Origin: Cichorium intybus
Lineage: Eukaryota > Streptophyta > Magnoliopsida > Asterales > Asteraceae
DNA: 64,000 nucleotides
NCBI GenBank assembly: GCA_023525715.1
Contig: CM042010.1
Span: 67,916,894-67,980,893, forward strand
Direction: 5' to 3'
The notes beneath the pieces were generated by a model. It saw nothing but the letters and a program-made list of their open reading frames with translations, had not been told where the DNA came from and made no database searches. The translations under genes were made by a program, and so were the position numbers. Each line of letters starts with the position of its first letter. Within the stretch, counting starts at the first letter, position 1. Below, piece after piece: positions 54,382 to 64,000 of the stretch.

Positions 54382-55761
54382 CTACAATGTGACAATTCAG
54401 TATAATATATTAGTTAAAATTCAGATATATGTAACATAAAATATGCAATCTGTAATAAAATACATATACATTGGAACAACATTAATTAGATTCATTATTG
54501 GTATAATAGTCATCAAGATGAATTTGAAGAATTGTATTGTTGCAAACTAACAGTTTGAATTAATCCAACACATATTTGGCATTCACAATTCAGATTATTT
54601 TATATGCATCATCATGTGATATACCATTTAAGCTTGATCTAGATTTAAAAACATTTAACAGTTAATCAATTGTGAATAAGATAACTAACATGCCCATCAT
54701 TCATTGAAAGTACCAATACACATTTCTCATCTAACAGTTTGATACTTTAGATTGTGAATAAGATAATTAATCATGTGATATTGTTGAAAACTAACAGTTA
54801 AAGTATGATTGTTAGGTAATTGAAGAAATAAATCATTCATTGAAACTACCAAAACACATTTGTCATTTAACAGTTTGATACTTTAGATTGTGAATAAGAT
54901 ACAACAATCATACTCTAATTGTTAATATTATAGTTTCATTTTACCAATCATAAAGGTATATTCTTCTAAAGTATCATAAAGGTATATGTTATATACCTTT
55001 AGATATAGTTTCATTTTATAGTTACAATCTACAATATGTACCATTTAACAGTTTGGTATATCACATGTCTAACAATCATATATTTTATTGTCATTTAACA
55101 GTTTTCAATGTTTTAACATGCTTTTTGAATGGTATTTACAGATTAATCAATTGTGAATAAGATAACTAAAATGTCCATCATTCACATGTTAAGTAATTGA
55201 AGAAATACATGAAAAGTTTCAATTAATCCAACACACATTTGTCATCAAGATCAATTTCAAGAATGATATTGTTGAAAACTAACAGTTTCAATTAATCCAA
55301 CACACATTGGTCATTCAGAATTCAGATTATTTTATATGCATCATCATGTGATACACCATTCAAGCTTGATCTAGATTTAAAAAAATTTAACGGTTAACTT
55401 CAATGATTTGAATGCCATCATTCACACTATAACATGTTATATAACTTGATACTTGCTAAACAGAGTATATTGATACTTTAGGTTATCAGAAATTGTATAT
55501 AACATATCGTGTATAATAAATTTCCTATAATGGTCAACATTTACAGTTTAACAATGTTCAGACCTTAATAGTTCAATAATCATGTTAAATTCATAGTTTA
55601 ACAATGTTCAGACCTTAATAGTTCAATAATCATATTAAATTCGTAGTTTAACAATGTTTAGACCTTAATAGTTCAATAATCATATTAAATTCGTAGTTTA
55701 ATAATGTTCAGACCTTAATAGTTCAATAATCATAGTAAATTCGTAGTTTAGAATAATATAC
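54382..55761 (-). other. first intron of the Ulp1-like gene of MULE B
   Basis: 1.38 kb of AT-rich sequence containing duplicated blocks. ACATTTGTCATTTAACAGTT and neighbouring motifs recur. AGATTATTTTATATGCATCA occurs at about 54591 and 55324. No ORF was found. Confidence 0.6.
55543..55750. repeat. exact 50-bp tandem repeat, four units
   Basis: The point ACAATGTTCA recurs at 55551, 55601, 55651 (ACAATGTTTA) and 55701 (ATAATGTTCA). Each unit includes GACCTTAATAGTTCAATAAT. It lies in the first intron of the Ulp1-like gene. Confidence 0.95.
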
Positions 55762-56433
55762 CTTCAGATGTAGTGCTGGTTTGCGTATTTTTCTTCAATT
55801 TGACCGGTTCTAAGTCTTCTTCTTCTATTATCACAGTCGTTTTGTTTTTTTTTTATCATCAGAAGGTGGAATAATCTTCGATTCTAACCTCGAACTCTTC
55901 CTTGAAGGTGTTGTTGGTTGTTGTTTTTCTTTTTTCTTCAACATTTCTTCATCGGATTTTGGTTTATTTGAAACTTTTGTTGATTTTTTCTTCGGAGACA
56001 TTTTGGTGTTTGTTTTTGGTGAATCGAAGACTATTGAATGAGAGATAACCGTCTAGGGTTTCGTGAACCGTACATAATCGAAGATGATGAAGGTTTTGCA
56101 ATATCTAGTGTTTGAATTAATTGCAGATGTCGGGTTTGAATTAATGAGAGTCATAAAATGTTTTTCCATATCTAGGGTTTTGACGATCGAGGATATTTTG
56201 AAAGGGTTTTAAAAGAGTTCGTAATTTTAGAAAGTATCTGTCATCGTAAAGGTAATACAAAATTGCCATGTTTTTGCACGTATTTACAATGTTGCCACCG
56301 CCATCTTTCAATAAGTAATACGTAAATTGCCATTGGTTTGGATATAATTACAATATTGCCACCGCCTGTTTTAGTTGCTGATCATAATAACAAGTGGCCA
56401 GGATTAGTTCTCATGGTTCTCATTTGAACCTTT

Positions 56434-57429
<996 letters not shown>

Positions 57430-57725
57430 TCAGCATTCTGCGCCTTTATCTTTTGCGTAGACTACTTCTACTCCATCGCTAAGCAATTTGCTTTTGCTCC
57501 GTCACTGAGCAATTCATCTTCTACTCCATTGCTTCTTCTATGATGCTTCTACTCTCTCGCTTTGCTTTTGCTCCGTCGCTGAGCAGTTTGGTTCTACTCC
57601 GTCAGTGATCAATTCATCTTCTACTCTGTTGCTTCCGCTTCGTTACTTTTGCTCAGTTGCTTTGTTACATCTGTTCAGTTGCTTATGCTTCGTTGCTATG
57701 TTCTGTTGCTTCTGCTCCGTCACCG
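57430..57725. repeat. decayed minisatellite of CTTCTGCTCCGTCGCTGAGC type
   Basis: About ten degenerate units built around TGCTCCGTCGCTGAGCA, TTCATCTTCTACTCC and GTTGCTTCTGCTCC, with variable length. It could encode Ser/Leu-rich peptides but is interrupted by stops in all frames read. Confidence 0.6.
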
Positions 57726-57759
57726 GATAAATCATCAATTTTTGGTCTCGTCTTCGGAA

Positions 57760-58660
57760 ATGCATTGCCAGTGTTGTTATTGATCTTGTGTCATGAGTAC
57801 CATGAACGAATAGGTTTGGAAGTTCATGAATTGTAGGTCACGCCATGATTTTGGAATAGGACCAAAGACCGTGAGCGGGTCGTTTATCAAGAATCATGAT
57901 TAGAATTGAACTTGATAAATTGTCAACTTCGGTATATTTAACGAATTTCCCTAATAATTTTCAATCAAGAGATATTTGGAGAACCGTTGGGAAGCATGGT
58001 GAGGTAGCAGACGTGTGTATTGTGCGCAAATTATCCAAGATTTGGAAAATGTTTGCTTTCATTCGGTTTTAAGGGTTGGTGATTACGATCAACTTATTAA
58101 GACTTGTGCTCCATTTGGATTGATTCATACCATTAGTTTGCATTGGTGGCCATATTTCCTAGAAAAGAGTTGGGTAACACCATGCTGGGTCAATTGGAAG
58201 TAACAAGGAAGGAGTTGTTAAAAACTGCATGAGATGCATATTTGGGACTCAACTGTAGGGAGTGTTATGCTTTGATATGGTTAATCGTTGTTCTTGATGC
58301 AGTAGGCATCATAAAGTTCATTTCCAGGTATAGTGTGAAATACATGAGAGGCGTATGTAGTCAAGATGAGATTTGTTCCTCTTATGTGTTGAGAGTTAGA
58401 CATCTATGACGCCTAATTAAAAGTTGAATACATATGAAAATGATTGAGATCCATGTCTCATGTTTAATATAATGTTTGTGACATAAGGATAACTGATATA
58501 TAACATTATACATCAATTGTAGTTTTGAGCTCTCAGGAATTAGGTGTTGTTGAATGACACTACGTCATATGTTATTAGGGACGGTGAAAAGTTGCTAAGA
58601 CATTCACCACTATCAGTATCAATATTTGGTGTAAACTTGTGCAAGTGGGAGATTGTCAGA
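57760..58660 (+). mobile_element. possible Copia-type retroelement relic (3' part)
   Basis: The segment ends in GTGCAAGTGGGAGATTGTC, the typical polypurine-tract context of plant Copia elements, followed by TGTCAGATCAC, which could be an LTR start. Upstream sequence is non-coding, with a 62-codon ORF (58015-58203) that shows no recognised domain. No second LTR or target duplication is found, so the call is tentative. Confidence 0.35.
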
Positions 58661-58904
58661 TCACTATGCCGAAGTATGATCATAAAATGATATTGTTAAT
58701 AACATACAAATTTGATTTATATTAAAATATCATATCACATGTTTATTATTTTATGTGAAAATAATATGGAATCTAGATTTAATGCATATGGTATTAATTA
58801 ATAGAAGAGAGTGAATATTAAGTATAAATATGTATGTCATTTAAAGGTTAAATGATTTAAATAAGTTTGCTAAACACTTATATATTTTAAATGTTAAAAT
58901 AAAT
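58661..58904. other. AT-rich sequence, possibly remains of an LTR
   Basis: Nothing else is recognisable. It ends at a (CA)n/(TA)n tract. Confidence 0.3.
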
Positions 58905-59046
<142 letters not shown>

Positions 59047-60184
59047 AAGGGTTAGGATCCGGTAGGAATCGCGATTACTCTTCTTGTCCAATCACTTTCC
59101 TAAGGGCAATAACATCAAACGTCTTCCTTCGACGTGACGCAATCACGTGCGACACACGTCCACGGAATGAAATACGGAGTTGAGGATACGATCATATGCT
59201 ACTCACGTCCATACAACATAATTTAACCAGATTTTTTATTTATTTTCGTTTTTATTATTTTTTAATATTATTTTTATTATTTTTTTAGTTTTTTATTGAT
59301 TCAGTTTTTTGTTTTTATTTTAGTTTTTTTTCAGGGTTTTTTCAGTTTTTTTCATTATTTTTCTAGTTTGTTATTTTTTTAACTTTAGTCGTTGTATGTT
59401 TTTTTAACTTGTTTTGGATCATAACGAGTTTCGAATCTTGGATCATAACTAATTTTGAATCTTGGATCATAAGTTTTGAATAATTATACTGTTGTATGTT
59501 TTTTAACTCGTTTTGGATCATAACAAGTTTTGGATCTTGGATCATAACGAATTTTGAATCTTGGATCGTAAGTTTTGAATCATAAACATATTTTGGTTTT
59601 AAAATTTGTGGGTCATGTATATTTTTTTTGCTATTTTGATGAGTTTTTTACTTAAAAATATTAAAACGAACACTTAAAAAAAACTATTTTTCAAATTTTT
59701 GTTTTTAAAAACTTACTAATATGATGTCTAGAATGATCTCTTAAATTTTCATAATTTTTGGATAATTTTTTTAATTTTTTGATTTTTTATAAAAATAAAA
59801 AATAAAAAAAAATATTTTTTTTTCAAAATTTCATGATGGTGCTTGTTTGGTAGAGAATTAAATTTTAAAAACTTTGGTTTTTTTAGAATTTTTTTTTACA
59901 AAGAAAAAAAGTTATGACTCAAAAACTAAGCTAGGGAATAAAAAAATACCCAGCAAACCATATGACGACAAGTGTCGCAATCTTATGGGGTCTCATTTCA
60001 ATTACCATATTACTCTTATTAATTTGTATTAGTCATCCAATAGTTTTGATTTTTAGAAAAGTAGCCCCAAGCTTTTAAGATATGACATTTTGTTCACATT
60101 GAATCTTATCCACCCATTTTCAAGATTAAAGGTCCAGATTTGTCCTCACGGTTCTTACTGGATTTTGGGTTTCTACACGATCCT

Positions 60185-60187
<3 letters not shown>
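59047..60187. mobile_element. 1.1-kb (TA)n-bounded unit, probably non-autonomous element
   Basis: The left end AGGGTTAGGATCCGGTAGGA resembles the start of the next unit (AGGGTTAGGATCAAAT at 60239). The right end read inward is AAGGAGGATCGTGTAGAAAC, a weak inverted match. The interior is T-rich and non-coding. Confidence 0.45.
59385..59600. repeat. tandem repeats of TTTTGGATCATAACGA type
   Basis: Units of ~25-30 bp (GTTTTGGATCTTGGATCATA, AATTTTGAATCTTGGATCAT) occur within a higher-order duplication of ~115 bp (TGTTGTATGTTTTTTAACT at about 59392 and 59491). Confidence 0.75.

Positions 60188-60238
<51 letters not shown>
60188..60238. repeat. (TA)n microsatellite
   Basis: Uninterrupted TA run of ~50 bp. 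Confidence 0.97.
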
Positions 60239-60243
<5 letters not shown>

Positions 60244-60488
60244 TAGGATCAAATATATCCATACAAGTATTGTGTAACCTTGAAACTCAATCTGGACCAC
60301 TCATTTAAAACACATTCTTTTCAGAATGTACAAAAATTTAGTTCATTCTTTTAAGAATGGTAAAAACTCGTTCTGTCAAAAACTTATTCTGTCAAGAATG
60401 TGTTTTTTCATTGTTACAAGAATGAAATCTGATGGCCAGGATTTGGTTACAGGGTAACACAATAATTGTCATTCTTATTATAACCTAG

Positions 60489-60491
<3 letters not shown>
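60239..60491. mobile_element. 253-bp MITE bounded by (TA)n
   Basis: The left end AGGGTTAGGATCAAA, followed by TATTGTGTAACCTTG and AATCTGGACCA, matches the right end read inward (AGGGCTAGGTTATAA, TATTGTGTTACCCTG, AATCCTGGCCA), with ~90-bp imperfect arms. The centre has repeated ATTCTTTTAAGAATG-type small palindromes. Confidence 0.8.

Positions 60492-60567
<76 letters not shown>
60492..60567. repeat. (TA)n microsatellite
   Basis: Uninterrupted TA run of ~75 bp. Confidence 0.97.
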
Positions 60568-61252
<685 letters not shown>

Positions 61253-61861
61253 TAAAGATCAAATGAGAAGCAAAAAAATCATGAGAACCGGAGAACCTAA
61301 TTTAGACCACTAGATCAAAATAATGGATGGTTTAGATGCAAAACGGCATGTTTGTAATTTATAAAGATTTCAGTGGCATCTTAGGATTTTAAAAAAGTAT
61401 CTGACGGGCAATATTGGTACATTAAACTATGGTCCCAAAAAATAAGCAAATCAATATTAAATATGTTTTCTCTCACATCTTGTCTCTCTCCATCGAAAAT
61501 CCCTGTACCCTCCATTCTCGTATTTCCAGTCAAGATTTGAAGCAGATCGGCGGTAAGAAATCCAAATAAACCGGCACTTCACTTCTTCGATCCCCTTAAA
61601 TTGACTTCTCCGATCAGCGGATCAAAGTCGTCTCTGTCGACCATCGTCATATCACCTCACCAGTTTGTTCATTACCACCCCTCCGATCTACAGCGACACC
61701 CCGACCAAGAGGAGTCGGGATCGTTGCCGCCACCGGTATAGAAGGAGATAAGACTTCAGAGAATCGATTCAGGTTTGTTTCTTCGAATCATTCCTCTTGA
61801 TGCATCGATTCACCTCTTCTTCTCTTCTTAATTGTTTATTGAAAGGTTTTCTGCAAATCAA

Positions 61862-62616
61862 TGAACTATAAACCTAAGTTCACATGCAACCTATAAGGAT
61901 CTATGTTTTCTTCTAATTGAACATATAATAAATTCCTAAAGGCCATAAGAAAATATATAAAAGAATAAAATCAGAAAACTAACCTTTTAGTTGTTTCTTG
62001 CAAGCTAAGCAACACAAATGCCTTGCCTCAAATGAAGTCACACCCAAGCTATGAAGTTGGCGAAATCCAGATAGAGATGGGGAGGAGAGAATCACGAAAT
62101 TTGGGGCTATGGGGATCCCTATTTATAGGTTTCAAATGATAACCAGATAAACCTTAGAGATAAACATTTTTGAATTCAAATCAAGATAAACCTTTATCTT
62201 ATCAATTCAAACCTATTTATATATTATATATATGAATTTCAAAATTATATATATCCTATATATAGATTTCGAAAATCACTAACCTTCCTCAATTGTCACT
62301 ACTCAACTATTGAATAATTACAATTCAGTCCCTGCACCTTTAATTAATTAAATTAATCATCAAATTAATTCCAATTAATTCCAGATTAATTTCTAATTAA
62401 TTAATATAGTTTCTAATTAATATATTATCACTTTAATATATCAATAAACTATTTATTTAATTTTCTATTGATTTATTAATCACATAATAAATCAATCTTT
62501 CTCTCTCCTGAACTTTCTACCAAACCTCTAGCTATGAGGGCAACCCAAATGGAATTTGCTATTATTAATTAGGTAAATACTAATTATTAGTCATCGCTTA
62601 GACACCTAATCCAACA
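61862..62616 (-). repeat. LTR of a Copia-type element (minus orientation, 3' LTR)
   Basis: On the minus strand TGTTGGATTAGGTGTC follows directly after the purine tract TCCAAGTGGGAGAC, a hallmark of plant Copia elements. The other end is placed at TGAACTATAAACC (61862) because it gives a TG...CA LTR of 755 bp. The matching LTR and the second target duplication (predicted ATCAA, 61857-61861) lie outside the window, so that edge is a prediction. Confidence 0.65.
62120..62129 (-). promoter_or_regulatory. TATA box of the Copia-type LTR
   Basis: The minus strand reads CCTATAAATAGGG, an excellent plant TATA box, in mid-LTR where the U3 promoter is expected. Confidence 0.6.
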
Positions 62617-62630
62617 GTCTCCCACTTGGA
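62617..62630 (-). other. polypurine tract of the Copia-type element
   Basis: The minus strand reads TCCAAGTGGGAGAC, immediately before the LTR. Confidence 0.8.
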
Positions 62631-64000
62631 TAAGTCTATGACTATAATTACTAATTTAACTTCTAATTAATCAGCAAACTGTAGCTTCTTAGAAACTGCT
62701 GTTGAACTCTGACCCAGTCAGTTCTGTCCATAGAGAAGTGATCATATGATCCTTCGTCCAACAAGACATTTTCAGACACGAGACATGGATTGAGATCAAT
62801 CTCTGTCCGATACTCTATTTCCCGATTTCCGATTCTACTTATGACTTTAGAACTTTTAATTGAACACATCAATTTAGTCCAGGCTGGCCAGCACTTTAGT
62901 CAACTTCAAAATCATCGAGAGGCCTACAGATATCTGTTTCCCATCAGGGTCAAGGAACGAATAAGCTTCGACTCATATGCTTATATCTTTTACCAGTCAA
63001 ATCATTCACAACAACACGTTTTATAACATCGAGTTACCGATGCGTTTACGTATTATCAATGAACAACTGCCTTGTAAATTATAACTCATATCTCTCCACT
63101 TCAAGATCATATGATATTATCGTCTCAACATTGCTTGTGATATAATCCATGAAGCAATCTATTGAACGTGGGTTTATCCAATACTCAAATCTCTATTTCT
63201 AAGTACTCATGAATGTTGTAGCAATCCTATTGCTATGTCTAACTCCTTAGACAGTCTACAAACCAATTCATGACAGTCTTGATTCAATACTTACTTCCTA
63301 AAGTATGAGCGACTGTGGACCTTTCTGAATAATTAAATTATTCGGGAAGTAAAACATGCGAAAGTGAAACATAAAGATCTGACTGGCAGCTACTCCTGCT
63401 TATTACCAAGTCTCCACAAGATAATCACCAAGTCGGATCTTGTCATAAACTATTATCGGTTTCAAGATTTCTTTTAAACTTTCAATTCTAATTTTACAGT
63501 TATGTCTTTATGAAACTTTTCACTCTTTCTATGTATCCAAAGTATCTTATACTTATACACTTTATTGTAGATGATTCAATCAGATGCTCTTCCGATAACA
63601 TCTCAATATGTTATTCTGTCAATTTCTCTCCTAACTCCATTCTGGTAATGTGTACTGTGACTTCCCATGGTTCTGGGGTCTTTAGTCTACTTGACTGCAC
63701 ACTAAGACTATTTCGAGGTGTTATGATGTGTCGGTGAACCACACGCGCTCCATCAGAATACCAACGAGATTCTTTAACCATGAAGTCCTTTAACATCATG
63801 TCCTGACGTTAATAATTACCACTTTGAAAATCTTTCAAATTAACACTGTCACTTTCACCCCAATCATTTCCCAATGAATTCTCACTTGAGTTCAAATAAT
63901 CCATCCAGTATTCCCAGCCAGACAATGTCCTGAATCCAACTTACTATGCCCTAAGCATCAAGTCACCAGGATATGTTCATGACATTATGATCGATCCAAG
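62631..64000 (-). other. internal region of the Copia-type element, non-coding as far as visible
   Basis: 1.37 kb upstream of the 3' LTR shows no integrase, RT or RNase H motif on the minus strand. The ORFs present (60-78 codons) match no retroelement protein. Either this is a long 3' untranslated region or the element is non-autonomous. Confidence 0.5.

Larger units (their letters stand above)
45809..56001 (-). pseudogene. Ulp1/SENP-type cysteine protease gene of MULE B, many exons, broken, catalytic residues lost
   Basis: The start is at 55999-56001 (MSPKKKSTKV, then PSRKSSRLESK). Exons followed: 55762-56001, 54211-54381, 54018-54110, 53882-53926, 53771-53812, 53615-53701, a repeated set in 50823-53294, 50204-50260, 50042-50131, 49198-49910, 48841-49101, 47692-48685, about 46755-46970, 46542-46661, 46321-46461 and 45809-46210. 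49198-49910 carries the conserved N-terminal module (WTTLKTLSNEQK, MSLDIIPAKIA, FVINFLTLFINS). 46755-46970 has VIDCWSLLLNEEE and SPLRFFF. The protease core follows, with IIEKRNYYLICF where His is expected, then IIDS, and VDSGILLMRHMETF where Cys is expected. Lesions: frameshifts in homopolymers (55845-55854; 48505-48518), TGA at 49084-49086 and 49030-49032, and a frame change near 47715. Usual role of intact members: removal of ubiquitin-like proteins. This copy appears dead as a protease. Confidence 0.7.

Overview
The window is plant nuclear DNA. It is AT-rich, with spliced genes (GT-AG introns), initiator-tRNA-Met primer sites, large Ty3/gypsy LTR elements, FAR1-type Mutator-like (MULE) transposase, plant TTTAGGG repeats and very long (TA)n tracts. 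A eudicot is most likely. The LTR style would fit Asteraceae, but that is a weak guess. I see no host housekeeping gene: essentially everything recognisable is transposon or transposon-carried, so this is an intergenic or heterochromatic block.

Region 1 (1-33314, interrupted): the right part of a large MULE-like element, 'A', whose left end lies outside the window. It carries two minus-strand genes, both broken. One is an Agenet (plant Tudor-like) domain gene (409-1004). The other is a many-exon Ulp1/SENP-type cysteine protease gene (2205-11166). Introns are filled with fold-back MITEs and TATGCA/TATACA microsatellite. The two genes have related leader sequences.

Region 2 (11537-32437): a Ty3/gypsy element of chromovirus (probably Tekay) type sits just upstream of the Ulp1 start in element A. 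It has 2.7-kb LTRs and the target duplication GTGTA. Its gag-pol reading frame is split inside the integrase by a second element, in the opposite orientation (18965-29032, target duplication ATTTG). That younger element has 2.9-kb LTRs, a tRNA-Met primer site and a polypurine tract, but a 4.26-kb internal region with no visible gag or pol. It is a non-autonomous LARD-like element.

Region 3 (33315-61252): a chain of elements, each bounded by a long (TA)n microsatellite. In order these are a ~5.2-kb element with ~200-bp inverted repeats carrying a broken ORF and a 3.56-kb solo LTR; a 368-bp MITE; a 1.6-kb element with internal ~510-bp repeats; MULE 'B' (40953-56435); a mixed region with a retroelement relic; a 1.1-kb segment; a 253-bp MITE; and a MITE holding interstitial telomere repeats. 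MULE B contains an apparently intact 866-aa, five-exon FAR1-like transposase facing a broken Ulp1-like gene. That gene's middle has expanded by tandem amplification of tiny phase-symmetric exons in ~1.08-kb units.

Region 4 (61252-64000): the left end of another MULE-like element, interrupted by the 3' LTR and non-coding internal region of a minus-strand Copia-type element that runs out of the window.

The most interesting system is the (TA)n-bounded MULE/MITE family. Its large members pair a FAR1-type transposase or an Agenet protein with a Ulp1-like protease gene. They differ in which catalytic residues survive, in their own repeated 'filler' motif and in an exon-amplified linker.
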